Positions 10,005-23,030 are shown, counted from the first letter of the stretch. The stretch: 60,516 nt of DNA from Nemertoderma westbladi (GCA_032718475.1 JAUCBJ010006191.1:1-60516); one strand, 5' to 3'. The notes: a model not told the origin generated them from the letters alone. Program-made: numbers and translations.

Positions 10005-12560
10005 TTTTTTTTTTTTGAACAAAGATATGCCTCCATCGAGGCAAATTTGTATTACTAATTAATAATAATAAATAGCACAATAAGGTGTGTATAAGAAGCA
10101 AGGAGCACAAATAAGATAAGGACCTGTGGAAGTCCGACTATAATGAGGGGGTTACAGTGTGAGGGCAGAGAGAGAAGGACACCTCGGGCAGACCAAGAGA
10201 TGGTACATATAGAGAAGGACACCTCGGGCAGACCAAGAGATGGTACCTATCAGTTGCAGGTTCCAGACAGAAGCTGCAGACGCACTGAGGCGAGAGTTCG
10301 TGGAATGGCTGTTTATTCTTACATAGTTTATGGTGGAAACCATGGACTGTTGCTCGAGTTATAGAGTGACGGTTTCACTGAAGGGAAGGCTGAAGAGAGA
10401 AACCCTGGACCGCGGTTGTATTCTGAGTTGATATAGTTTTCTTCGCGTTTGAGTCTGTATTCCCAATATTGGTCTACAACTTGTTGGTTGAAAATTCCTG
10501 GCGATTTTTCGATGATGTCCGATACTAAAGGTTTTTCTTGCACTAGGTAAAGAACCAAGGTTGAAGAAGCCGATTTGTGAACACCAAGAAGACGTTTTAT
10601 GAAAGTCGCTATAATTTTATCGAGTTATTTTAAATTTGAAACTGTAAGGAATTTTGCAAATACGGGAAGCGCATAGATAACAATAGGGTATATTTCATTC
10701 TGAATATTTTTAGAGCAGTTTCTGTAGATACAAGTTGAATGTTTGAGAGTGATCCAATGATTTCAAAGGCTTTATTTTTCTTTGACTTTATGTTCTGTAA
10801 AGCTGAGTGATTGTTGAAGTATAACACCGAGATATTCGTATTTTGAACACATTGTGACCAGTTGACCCCCGTAAGTAAAGATGTCGGATGATGATAGTTT
10901 CCCACCTTTTCTAAATTTTACAATTTTGGTTTTCATTAAGTTTGCTTCCATTCCGTTCGAGTTGCACCATATTTCCAGAGTGTTAAGAGCATCTTGAATA
11001 TGTTGAATTTCACTTAAGTAAAACACAAGGTCGTCTGCATAGAAAAGAAGTTTAAGAGCAGTTGCAGCATTGCGTAGAGCTAGAGCGAAATCAGAAATAA
11101 ATATAAGGAAATAGGTTGGCGATAAACAATCCCCTTGTAGGATTCCTCTAAGTTATTTAATTGAGTTGCTGAATTTGATTCCATCAAAGACTATAATGTG
11201 ATTTTGGAGCAGGAATTTTATCAGGTTATATAGTTTCCCTTTTATTCCAAATTTGTATAATTTCGTGAGTAGAATTGCTCGAGAAACAAAATCAAAAGCT
11301 TTGCGAAAGTCTACAAACGCAGCGTACACATGGCGATCCCGGGAATGTGGGAGCTGGAAGGTTGCATAGATATCCGTTATTAGTACCCTGATGGCGTCAG
11401 ATGTCGATTTATTTGATGTGAATCCGAACTGTTCAGGTGGTAATCCTTGCGAAGTAAAATAACGAATCCTAGTGTTCATTATAGATGTAAGAACTTTGAG
11501 AAGAACTGAAATAAGCGCGATTCCTCAATAGTTGTCCGGATTTGACAACGAACGTTTACCCTTGTACATAATAGTAATTAAACATTCTATCCAGGTTAGA
11601 GGCAGTCTCCCTGTATTGAGGCAAGCATTGTATAACACACAGAGAACAGTTAGAATTAATGAACCAACAGATTTTAAGTGTTCATACACGTTTCCGTCCA
11701 TTCTGCTGGATTTCCCATTAGAGGCGCTGTTAATGCTTATAAATATCTCATTTTCTGTGATATTGTGGTTGATCCAATTGTCTTCTTCTTTTTCCTCCGT
11801 TGAAGCGATGGGAGGATTTTGAGTTCCACATGGATCCTCTTTACAACCTAAAAAGGCCTTGAAGTGTTCTTCCAAGGAGTCGGCACTAATTGGAGCAACT
11901 GGGCGTTTCTGAGATGAGTCTTTGTTTTATAGCCATGGTTTCACCTCAGAGTTCATTATGAGATCGTTAAGATTTCTTTCACCGTAGGAGTCTTTCTTTA
12001 TTTTTATGATGTCTTTGTATTTTTTCCTAAGTGACCAATAGTAATAGTTGTCCTCCTCTGACCACTTTCGACATTGCCACCATGAGTTCTCGTTTTAAAT
12101 TAGTACATTCTTGGTCAAACCAGGGTTTGTTATGTCCGTTATTTAATCTCACTGGGTATGTAGATTCCGAGATTGGTTTATGACCATTATAATTTCTTCT
12201 GTTGGAGTTCCCGGGGTAAAATATAGTACGATTATATATGACACATTAGATTCACTACTATGAAGGATGAAGTCTTGGTGATATTAACGGGGTTGAGCAA
12301 CGGTTTGCAGAGAATCATTAGTCCACCTGAAGGTCTTCCATGGCCCACCTTAGTGGCTGGGGAAGTGAAAGGGTAGTACAGACCGGTATATTGATAACAG
12401 GGGTTGCTGATGAAAGTTTTTGTGAGTAAAATAACATATGCATTATCATAGAGTTCTCGAGAGTTTAGTGTTTCAGATACAGAGTGGAACCCTTCAACAT
12501 TCCACAGGCGTACCTTAATACTTCTGCTCCTTTCCTGATGTGCATTTGAGAGGTTTGTCT
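10005..12560 (-). mobile_element. Degenerate LINE on the - strand (endonuclease end, RT, C-terminal zinc motif)
   Basis: On the - strand an endonuclease remnant (RLWNVEGFHS, GRPSGGLMILCKP) lies at 12520-12290. The reverse transcriptase follows from 11875: QFGFTSNKSTSDAI, motif A FVDFRKAFDFVSR, then GILQGDCLSP and motif C FYADDLVF near 11035. The frame is broken by single events, such as a stop at about 11530 where PDNY is normally followed by Arg, and another stop at 11153-11155. The C-terminal zinc-like motif CSFCLEPATDRYHLLVC is encoded near 10280-10230. A 40-bp tandem duplication (10165-10245) repeats its YHLLVC part. A run of T at about 10003-10015 is its poly-A tail on this strand. It is an inactive copy, likely of the CR1/Jockey group. 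Confidence 0.8.
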
Positions 12561-13500
12561 GTAATTGGACGTCGTCATTGATATCTCGACCAGAAGGGCG
12601 AGAGATTTACGTTCCTCATCGTTGAGTTGATAATTTCTGATAATAATTCCATTGTCTCAGATCTCCGGGTTAAGTAGAGACTCGCGATTATCTTGGTCAC
12701 ATATAATGTGAAAACTGCGGAAGGGGGAATCCCCGCCTTTTGGGTCTCGCCTATTTCTCATAAAGCTACACTGTACATTTCCGACATGTCATTCAGAAGT
12801 TCAGAAAGCAGTTTTTCATCATCCTGAGAAACGCTTTTATTTTTCTGTATCGTGCCAACTAGTGATAAAATTTCCTTCTGAGCTTTGTAATATTTTTCAA
12901 ACATAATGAACTGCTGATATAAGCTGAAGTAAAGTCAGTCCAAATACAATAGGCCTATTCATTATGTGTAAAATATGACAAACACAGAAATTGTGCTATA
13001 CTCATGCTTATTCATTCGTTATGCTAATTTAGAAGGCCTACCCTACATGACAGGTTTTATGTCATTATGTCCATGAAAGATCATTCAGCGGAAACATCTT
13101 ACCTTTGGGTTTAATTAATTACAAAGACGCATTTAGATGGAGATCTCTTGGGGATTCGACTTTGAATGTATTGTAAGGTCAGTCAGTCACAGGGATACAT
13201 GCACGATGCCCACTGTATGTTATAATCACGTAGGCGTATCTGATATATAGTAAAGTTATGCAGCAGGGGTAGGAATGGTGCTGTAATCCCCTCAGTCGCA
13301 GAGCACACTTAAAAATATTGCCTTCAACATAATATGTGTAAGCAAAAAAGAAGTAACCCTGTTGAACGAAACTGTGTTAAACATAAACATATTTACACCT
13401 CGTCCAAGAATTTAGTATCTTACTTATTCAAGTGCCCCACCACCGCCTAATTTTGATACTGGAAATCTTACTGAGATTGTATGAAATTTGAAACCGAGAT
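12561..13500. other. Intronic stretch, no recognised gene
   Basis: Non-coding as far as I can tell. A TAGGCCTA palindrome occurs near 12951. More 5' parts of the decayed LINE may extend to about 12900 but are not recognisable as protein. Confidence 0.35.
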
Positions 13501-13505
13501 AGTTT

Positions 13506-13545
13506 CACCTCCTTCCTCCTTGCTGGGTGAGCCAGAATTTGTTCT
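13506..13545. repeat. End of a foldback element next to the minisatellite
   Basis: The segment TTGCTGGGTGAGCCAGAATTT matches the ends of the foldback element at 58928-59108 (TTACTGGGTGAGTCTGAATTT and, inverted, TTGCTGGGTGAGCCTGATTTT). Only one end is seen here, and the 24-bp minisatellite starts within about 30 bp. Confidence 0.55.
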
Positions 13546-13561
13546 TTCAATCTTACGCTGT

Positions 13562-14858
13562 GCTTTAAAACGCTCCTCCATCCGTACCCTAAAACGCTCC
13601 TGGATCCGTACCCTAAAACGCTCCCCCGTCCTTACCCTAAAACGCTCCTCCGTCCGTACCCTAAAAGGCTCCTGGATCCGTACCCTAAAACGCTCCCCCG
13701 TCCTTACCCTAAAACGCTCCTCCATCCGTGCCCTAAAACGCTCCTCCATCCGTACCCTAAAACGCTCCTGGATCCGTACCTAAAACGCTCCCCCGTCCTT
13801 ACCCTAAAACGCTCCTCCGTCCGTACCCTAAAACGCTCCTGGATCCGTACCCTAAAACGCTCCCCCGTCCTTACCCTAAAACGCTCCTCCGTCCGTACCC
13901 TAAAACGCTCCTCCATCCGTACCCTAAAACGCTCCTGGTTCCGTACCCTAAAACGCTCCCCCGTCCTTACCCTAAAACGCTCCTCCGTCCGTACCCTAAA
14001 ACGCTCCTGGATCCCTACCCTAAAACGCTCCCCCGTCCTTACCCTAAAACCCTCCTCCATCCGTGCCCTAAAACGCTCCTCCATCCGTACCCTAAAACCC
14101 TCCTCCATCCGTACCCTAAAACGCTCCTCCATCCGTACCCTAAAACTCTCGTCCATCCGTACCCTAAAACCCTACTCCATCCGTACCCTAAAACCCCCCT
14201 CCATCCGTACCCTAAAACGCTCCTGGATCGGTACCCTAAAACACTCCTCCGTCTGTACCCTAAACCGCTCATCCATCCGTACCCTAAAATGCTCCTCCAT
14301 CCGTACCCTAAAACCCTACTCCATCCGTACCCTAAAACCCTCCTCCATCAGTACTCTAAAACGCTCCTGGATCCGTACACTAAAACACTCCTCCATCCGT
14401 ACCCTAAAACGCTCCTCCATCCGTACCCTAAAACGTTCCTCCGTCCGTACCCTAAAACACTCCTCCATCCGTACCCTAAAACGCTCCTCCATCCGTACCC
14501 TAAAACGCTCCTCCATCCGTACCCTAAAACGCTCCTCCATCCGTACCCTAAAACGCTCCTCCATCCGTACCCCAAAACGCTCCTCCATCCGTACCCTAAA
14601 ACGCTCCTCCATCCGTACCCTAAAACGCTCCTCCATCCGTACCCTAAAACGCTCCCCTCCATCCGTACCCTAAAACGCTCCTCCATCCGTACCCTAAAAC
14701 GCTCCTCCATCCGTACCCTAAAACGCTCCTCCATCCGTACCCTAAAACGCTCCTCCATCCGTACCCTAAAACGCTCCTCCGTCCTTACCCTAAAACGCTC
14801 CTGGATCCGTACCCTAAAACACTTCTCCATCCGTACCCCAAAACGCTCCTCCATCCGT
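13562..14858. repeat. 24-bp minisatellite, part 1
   Basis: Tandem array whose 24-bp unit has the core CTCCTCCATCCGTACCCTAA, then AACG. Three main monomer variants recur: with CTCCTGGATCCGTACC, with CTCCCCCGTCCTTACC, and with CTCCTCCGTCCGTACC. Because 24 is divisible by three, every frame without a stop stays open. This gives long spurious frames on both strands, with protein periods such as RTLKRSSI and MEERFRVR. A LINE insertion at 14859-17747 interrupts the array. Confidence 0.95.
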
Positions 14859-17747
14859 GGGTGTTCAAGAGCACCGAATGCAGACTGGGCAGACTGATGA
14901 GGTTCTGATTAAGGACATGGGGGGCGGTTGGCGATTCGCCCTCGCGTCAGCAGATGATAGTGGCAATGGTGGAATTGGTCTATTGATGAATCCAACTGCA
15001 CATGCAGCATTGGACAAAATAGACCAAATCTCTAACCGCATCATCCGTTGCCACTTCTCATGTTCTGGAAGACTGGCTAAGAAGTTTCCTAAGGTGGTTC
15101 TGATTGTGTGCTACTCTCCAACTAGTGTTGCCCCTGTAGAGGAGGTGGAAAATTTCTACCACAATCTACAAGCAGCTACTGATGGAGTGGATCAGCATGC
15201 ATTCTTAACATTCCTGGGAGACTTTAATGCAAGTCTGCATCAATCACCTACATCGCCCTGGGTCTATAGCAATAGTGTTAACCGAAATTCTGTCCATCTT
15301 CAGGATTTTATCTCTGGAAATGGATTGTTTTCGGCTGGAACCCAGTTCAAGAAGCGAACTGGAAAGCTATGGACTCATAGTGGACCCAGTGGTCACAAGT
15401 CCCAGATAGACCATATTCTGTTTCGTAGGAAATACAGGAGCTCTATACAAGACTGTAATGCATTTACACTTCGACCCTTCTCCAGTGATCACCGCCTTAT
15501 TGTGGCCAAGGTAAGACTTAGTCTGCGTGCTAGCAGAACAACGAAATCTGCCTTGCCGCGGCATGACTGGTCCTCTCTGTTGCAACAGCCAAGTGTGAGA
15601 TCCAGCTTCACACTACAGCTGAGCAACAGGTATGTGGCTCTTGCCTCTGAGGCGGCAGATCACTGTGAGGGCTATACTGCCTTTACAGACGCAGTTAAGT
15701 TAGCAGCTGCAGAAACAGTTCCTGTATACCCTCGAAACAGGAAAAGGGCCCCCTGGACTGACAACAAAATTCAGAAGTGCCGAAATGACCTTCATAAGGC
15801 GCAAAAAGAGTCCCGACTCAAACAGACTACAGCGGCCAAGAATGCAGTTAAGGCTGCATCTAGGTCCCTGAACAGGCAGTACTCTGTCAATATACAGGAG
15901 CTAATAAACCAACAGGTTGATGCCATCAATGATGCTGACGACAGCAGGCAATCATCCCAGGCATGGAAATCAATCAATATGCTTACTGGGCGGAAAAGCC
16001 AACCAACCACCAAGGTTAAGGCTGAATCACCAGCCGATCGCCTCAATGGTTGGAAAGCCCACTTTGAAAAGCTCCTCAATAATGACAGGGTATTTATTGC
16101 CTGATAACTTTATAGAAGTAAAAGTGTCTGAGTCTGTACTCCCAGACATTCCCATTGGCGATATCTCCTTTGCAGAAGTGAAGGCTGCTGCAAAGAGCAT
16201 TAAGACCAATCGTGCCAGTGGAGTAGATGGTGTTCCCCCTGAGGTCTTTAAAATACCTGAGTGTTTAAAGCTCATCTATCCCATCATAGTAGACATGTAC
16301 CGAACAACAAGAGTCCCACAAGAAATGAAAACAAATAAGTTGGTGCCAGTTCCCAAGAAGGGCAACCTAACACTCTATGGTTCTTTTCGGGGAATCTCAT
16401 TAATCTCGATTGCTGCAAAGCTATACAATAGGATTCTATTAAATCGCATCAGGGATCCCATTGAGAGACTGCTCCGTGGAAATCAGAATGGGTTCCGTAA
16501 AGGTCGTGGGACCATGGAGCCCATTTTGGCACTTAGAAGGATAATTGAAGAATTATCAAAAAAGAAAGACAGGCATCTGGCTGTTATCTTTGTTGACTTC
16601 TTCAAGGCCTTTGATTCAGTCTCTCGCTCACGTATGTTCAGCATACTTTCATTATATGGGATTCCTGATGAAATTATTGAAGCAATCAGATCAGTATACG
16701 ATGGTTCGACAACATTTGTGTCTACTGTTGACGGTGACACAGAACCATTTGAAGTGTTATGGGGCGTCCTCCAAGGAGACACACTTGCACCATTCTTGTT
16801 CATTATTGTGGTTGACTATGTTCTACGCATGTCCTTAGATCATCATAATGATGATGGGGTGATGATAACTCCACCTACTGGCTCCAGAAGTCGAGGAAAT
16901 CCTGCCAAGTACCTAACTGATCTAGACTTTGCTGATGACTTAGGAGTACTCTCAGAATCATTAGAGGGAGCCCAACGGCTCCTCAGCTCATTAGAACATG
17001 CTGCTTCTAGTGTTGGTCTTTTTATTAACTCCAGAAAGACCAAAATTCTGACCGTTAACTTTGAAAGTCCTCAGCAAGTCTCTGATCGGATGAGCATAAG
17101 CTCAAAGGATGGTATGCTTGAGCATGTGGACGACTTCTGTTACCTGGGATCATGGATCCGGAAGTCAGGTGAGGACCTTCGAATACGCAAGGGAAAGGCA
17201 TGGGCAGCCTTGAATAGGCTTTCCAGGATTTGGAAGTCACCGAGAATTAATCGGAAACTTAAGGTCCGATTATTTAGAGCAGCAGTAGTTCCAGTACTCC
17301 TCTACGGGAGTCCATGCTGGGCTCTAACTGCTGAGGACACGAAATCTCTGGATGGCACATTCACAAGAATGCTACGCCGGGTTCATTGTGTCAAGTACAA
17401 TGCACACATCTCCAACCAGACACTATATAACATTGGAGGTGTCTCATTGGTTCCCCCAAGCTTGACACTAGAACAAAATCGCCGCCGCTTTGCAGGACAT
17501 TGCTTTCGCCGTGAGGACCAGCCAGTGCATAATCTTGTTCTTTGGCAGCCACATGGAGTGAATAAGCATGGTGGACAGCCCATGACTTTCTTGAGACGCA
17601 TCTTAAAGGACACTGGCCTTAAAGATGCGGATGATCTAGCAAATGTCATGGGTGATAGGGAGTTGTGGCGGTGCAATTTTGTTGACAAGCCGGCACAGCA
17701 TTCTTAAAAATGCAGCTGCAATGCAGCATGCCGATCCCAGTCCCAGT
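14859..17747 (+). mobile_element. RTE-like LINE copy 1, inserted in the minisatellite
   Basis: This 5'-truncated non-LTR retrotransposon sits between two pieces of the 24-bp array. The first frame (14859-16104) has apurinic-type endonuclease parts: VQEHRMQT at the very start, LGDFNASLHQ and SSDHRLIVAKV. The N-terminal part of the endonuclease is missing. The second frame (to 17707) has the reverse transcriptase, with NGFRKGRGT, motif A FVDFFKAFDSVSR, LQGDTLAPFLF and motif C DFADDLGVLSE. The two parts lie in different frames and switch at about 16081-16104, so a frameshift breaks this copy. The 3' end has TGCAGCATGCCGATC, then a short (CCCAGT) repeat. TCCATCCGT at 14850-14858 and again at 17747-17755 is the likely target duplication. 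Confidence 0.9.
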
Positions 17748-20700
17748 CCATCCGTACCCAAAACGCTCCTCCATCCGTACCCCTAAACACTCCCTCGTCC
17801 TTACCCTAAAACGCTCCTCCATTCGTACCCTAAAACGCTCCTCCGTCCGTACCCTAAAACTCTCCTCCATTCGTACCCTAAAATGCTCCTGGATCCGTAC
17901 CCTAAAACACTCCTCCGTCCGTACCCTAAAACGCTCCTCCATCCGTACCCTAAAACGCTCCTCCATCCGTACCCTAAAACGCTCCTGGATCCGCACCCTA
18001 AAACGCTCCCCCGTCCTTACCCTAGAACGCTCCTCCGTCCGTACCCTAAAACGCTCCTGGATCCGTACCCTAAAACGCTCCCCCGTCCTTACCCTAAAAC
18101 GCTCCTCCATCCGTGCCCTAAAACGCTCCTCCATCCGTACCCTAAAACGCTCCTGGATCCGTACCCTAAAACGCTCCCCCGTCCTTACCCTAAAACGCTC
18201 CTCCGTCCGTACCCTAAAACGCTCCTGGATCCGTACCCTAAAACGCTCCCCCGTCCTTACCCTAAAACGCTCCAACGTCCGTACCCTAAAACGCTCCTCC
18301 ATCCGTACCCTAAAACGCTCCTGGATCCGTACCCTAAAACGCTCCTCCGTCCGTACCCTAAAACGCTCCTCCATCCGTACCCTAAAACGCTCCTGGATCC
18401 GTACCCTAAAACGCTCCCCCGTCCTTACCCTAAAACGCTCCTCCGTCCGTACCCTAAAACGCTCCTGGATCCGTACCCTAAAACGCTCCCCCGTCCTTAC
18501 CCTAAAACCCTCCTCCATCCGTGCCCTAAAACGCTCCTCCATCCGTACCCTAAAACCCTCCTCCATCCGTACCCTAAAAGGCTCCTGAATCCGTACCCTA
18601 AAACGCTCCTCCATCCGTACCCTATAACTCTCGTCCATCCGTACCCTAAAACGCTCCTGGATCGGTACCCTAAAACACTCCTCCGTCTGTACCCTAAAAC
18701 GCTCCTCCATCCGTACCCTAAAAAGCTCCTCCATCCGTACCCTAAAACGCTCCTGGATCCGTACCCTAAAACGCTCCCCCGTCCTTACCCTAAAACGCTC
18801 CTCCGTCCGTACCCTAAAACGCTCCTGGATCCGTACCCTAAAACGCTCCCCCGTCCTTACCCTAAAACCCTCATCCATCCGTGCCCTAAAACGCTCCTGG
18901 ATCGGTACCCTAAAACACTCCTCCGTCTGTACCCTAAAACGCTCCTCCATCCGTACCCTAAAACGCTCCTGGATCCGTACCCTAAAACGCTCCCCCGTCC
19001 TTACCCTAAAACGCTCCTCCGTCCGTACCCTAAAACGCTCCTGGATCCGTACCCTAAAACGCTCCCCCGTCCTTACCCTAAAACCCTCCTCCATCCGTGC
19101 CCTAAAACGCTCCTCCATCCGTACCCTAAAACCCTCCTCCATCAGTACTCTAAAACGCTCCTGGATCCGTACCCTAAAACCCTACTCCATCCGTACCCTA
19201 AAACCCCCCTCCATCCGTACCCTAAAACGCTCCTGGATCGGTACCCTAAAACACTCCTCCGTCTGTACCCTAAAACGCTCCTCCATCCGTACCCTAAAAA
19301 GCTCCTCCATCCGTACCCTAAAACGCTCCCCCGTCCTTACCCTAAAACGCTCCTCCATCCGTACCCTAAAACCCTCCTCCATCCGTACCCTAAAAGGCTC
19401 CTGAATCCGTACCCTAAAACGCTCCTCCATCCGTACCCTATAACTCTCGTCCATCAGTACCCTAAAACCCTACTCCATCCGTACCCTAAAACCCCCCTCC
19501 ATCCGTACCCTAAAACGCTCCTGGATCGGTACCCTAAAACACTCCTCCGTCTGTACCCTAAAACGCTCCTCCATCCGTACCCTAAAACGCTCCTCCATCC
19601 GTACCCTAAAACCCTACTCCATCCGTACCCTAAAACCCTCCTCCATCAGTACTCTAAAACGCTCCTGGATCCGTACCCTAAAACACTCCTCCATCCGTAC
19701 CCTAAAACGCTCCTCCATCCGTACCCGAAAACGCTCCTCCATCCGTACCCTAAAACGCTCCTCCATCCGTACCCTAAAACGCTCCTCCATCCGTACCCTA
19801 AAACGCTCCCCTCCATCCGTACCCTAAAACGCTACTCCATCCGTACCCTAAAACGCTCCTCCATCCGTACCCTAAAACGCTCCTCCGTCCTTACCCTAAA
19901 ACGCTCCTGGATCCGTACCCTAAATCACTTCTCCATCCGTACCCCAAAACGCTCCTCCATCCGTACCCTAAAACGCTCCTCCATACGTACCCCTAAACAC
20001 TCCCTCGTCCATACCCTAAAACGCTCCTCCATTCGTACCCTAAAACGCTCCTCCGTCCTTACCCTAAAACTCTCCACCATTCGTACCCTAAAATGCTCCT
20101 GGATCCGTACCCTAAAACACTCCTCCGTCCGTACCCTAAAACCCTCCTCCATCCGTACCCTAAAACGCTCCTCCATCCGTACCCTAAAACGCTCCTCCAT
20201 CCGTACCCTAAAACGCTCCTGGATCCGCACCCTAAAACGCTCCCCCGTCCTTACCCTAGAACGCTCCTCCATCCGTACCCTAAAACGCTCCTCCATCCGT
20301 ACCCTAAAACGCTCCCCTCCATCCGTACCCTAAAACGCTACTCCATCCGTACCCTAAAACGCTCCTCCATCCGTACCCTAAAACGCTCCTCCGTCCTTAC
20401 CCTAAAACGCTCCTGGATCCGTACCCTAAAACACTTCTCCATCCGTACCCCAAAACGCTCCTCCATCCGTACCCTAAAACGCTCCTCCATACGTACCCCT
20501 AAACACTCCCTCGTCCATACCCTAAAACGCTCCTCCATTCGTACCCTAAAACGCTCCTCCGTCCGTACCCTAAAACTCTCCACCATTCGTACCCTAAAAT
20601 GCTCCTGGATCCGTACCCTAAAACACTCCTCCGTCCGTACCCTAAAACGCTCCTTCATCCGTACCCTAAAACGCTCCTCCGTCCTTACCCTAAAACTCTC

Positions 20701-23030
20701 CACCATTCGTACCCTAAAATGCTCCTGGATCCGTACCCTAAAACACTCCTCCGTCCGTACCCTAAAACCCTCCTCCATCCGTACCCTAAAACGCTCCTCC
20801 ATCCGTACCCTAAAACGCTCCTCCATCCGTACCCTAAAACGCTCCTGGATCCGCACCCTAAAACGCTCCCCCGTCCTTACCCTAGAACGCTCCTCCATCC
20901 GTACCCTAAAACCCTCCTCCATCCGTACTCTAAAACGCTCCTGGATCCGTACACTAAAACACTCCTCCATCCGTACCCTAAAACGCTCCTCCATCCGTAC
21001 CCTAAAACGCTCCTCCATCCGTACCCTAAAACCCCCCTCCATCCGTACCCTAAAACGCTCCTGGATCGGTACCCTAAAACGCTCCTTCATCCGTACCCTA
21101 AAACGCTCCTCCATCCGTACCCTAAAACCCTACTCCATCCGTACCCTAAAACCCTCCTCCATCCGTACTCTAAAACGCTCCTGGATCCGTACACTAAAAC
21201 ACTCCTCCATCCGTACCCTAAAACGTTCCTCCATCCGTACCCTAAAACGCTCCTCCGTCCGTACCCTAAAACGCTCCTCCATCCGTACCCCAAAACGCTC
21301 CTCCATCCGTACCCCAAAACGCTCCTCTATCCGTACCCTAAAAAGCTCCTCCATCCGTACCCTAAAACGCTCCTCCATCCGTACCCTAAAACGCTCCCCT
21401 CCATCCGTACCCTAAAACGCTCCTCCATCCGTACCCTAAAACGCTCCTCCATCCGTACCCTAAAACGCTCCTCCATCCGTACCCTAAAACGCTCCTCCGT
21501 CCTTACCCTAAAATGCTCCTGGATCCGTACCCTAAAACACTCCTCCATCCGTACCCCAAAACGCTCCTCCATCCGTACCCTAAAACGCTCCTCCATCCGT
21601 ACCCTAAAACGCTCCTCCATCCGTACCCCTAAACACTCCCTCGTCCTTACCGTAAAACGCTCCTCCATCCGTACCCTAAAACGCTCCTCCGTCCGTACCC
21701 TAAAAAGCTCCTCCATCCGTACCCTAAAACGCTCCTCCATCCGTACCCTAAAACACTCCTCCATCCGTACCCTAAAACGCTCCTCCATTCTCACCCTAAA
21801 ACGCTCCTCCATCCGTACCCTAAAACGCTCCTCCATCCGTACCCTAAAACGCTCCTCCGTCCGTACCCTAAAACGCTCCTCCATCCGTACCCTAAAACGC
21901 TCCTCCATCCGTACCCTAAAACGTTCCTCCGTCCGTACCCTAAAACACTCCTCCGTCCGTACCCTATAACGCTCCTCCGTCCGTACCCTAAAACGCTCCT
22001 CCGTCCTTACCCTAAAACGCTCCTCCGTCCGTACCCTAAAATCCTCCTCCATCCGTACCCTAAAACGTTCCTCCATCCGTACCCTAAAACGCTCCTCTAT
22101 CCGTACCCTAAAACGCTCTTCCGTCCTTTCCCTAAAACGCTCCTGGATCCGTACCCTAAAACGCTCCTCCGTCCTTACCCTTAAACGCTCCTCCGTCCGT
22201 ACCCTAAAACGCTCCTGGATCCGTACCCTAAAACGCTCCCCCGTCCTTACCCTAAAACGCTCCTCCGTCCGTACCCTAAAACGCTCCTGGATACGTACCC
22301 TAAAACGCTCCCCCGTCCTTACCCTAAAACGCTCCTCCGTCCGTACCCTAAAACGCTCCTGGATCCGTACCCTAAAACGCTCCCCCGTTCTTACCCTAAA
22401 ACGCTCCTCCGCCCGTACCCTAAAACGCTCCTCCATCCGTACCCTAAAACGCTCCTGGATCCGTACCCTAAAACGCTCCTCCGTCCGTACCCTAAAACGC
22501 TCCTCCATCCGTACCCTAAAACGCTCCTGGATCCGTACCCTAAAACGCTCCCCCGTCCTTACCCTAAAACGCTCCTCCGTCCGTACCCTAAAACGCTCCT
22601 GGATCCGTACCCTAAAACGCTCCCCCGTCCTTACCCTAAAACCCTCCTCCATCCGTGCCCTAAAACGCTCCTCCATCCGTACCCTAAAAGGCTCCTCCTG
22701 AATCCGTACCCTAAAACGCTCCTCCATCCATACCCTAAAACTCTCGTCCATCCGTACCCTAAAACCCTACTCCATCCGTACCCTAAAACCCCCCTCCATC
22801 CGTACCCTAAAACGCTCCTGGATCGGTACCCTAAAACACTCCTCCGTCTGTACCCTAAAACGCTCCTCCATCCGTACCCTAAAACGCTCCTCCATCCGTA
22901 CCCTAAAACCCTACTCCATCCGTACCCTAAAACCCTCCTCCATCAGTACTCTAAAACGCTCCTGGATCCGTACCCTAAAACACTCCTCCATCCGTACCCT
23001 AAAACGCTCCTCCATCCGTACCATCCGTTT
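17748..23030. repeat. 24-bp minisatellite, part 2 (about 5.3 kb)
   Basis: Continuation of the array of 13562-14858 after the LINE. The same monomers recur, often in the order GGATCCGTACC, CCCGTCCTTACC, CCGTCCGTACC, giving a 72-bp higher-order period (for example 18050-18270, 18760-18860 and 22200-22400). Longer blocks are also duplicated: a marker ACCCCTAAACACTCCCTCGTCC appears at about 17778, 19990, 20495 and 21625, and CTCCCCTCCATCC occurs at several places. One unit is inserted as CTCCCCTCC (two extra bases) and shifts the frame. The long open frames here (up to 816 codons) are not regarded as genes. Confidence 0.95.

Noticed and set aside
14895-14920. Second hammerhead at an ACTGATGAGG motif
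   Set aside because: No stem II, GAAA or stem I can be formed around it. It is coding sequence of the LINE.
17883-20333. Long open frame with HPYPKTLL repeats
   Set aside because: Lies wholly in the 24-bp minisatellite within an intron. Frames are open in several phases and on both strands, as the period is divisible by three.
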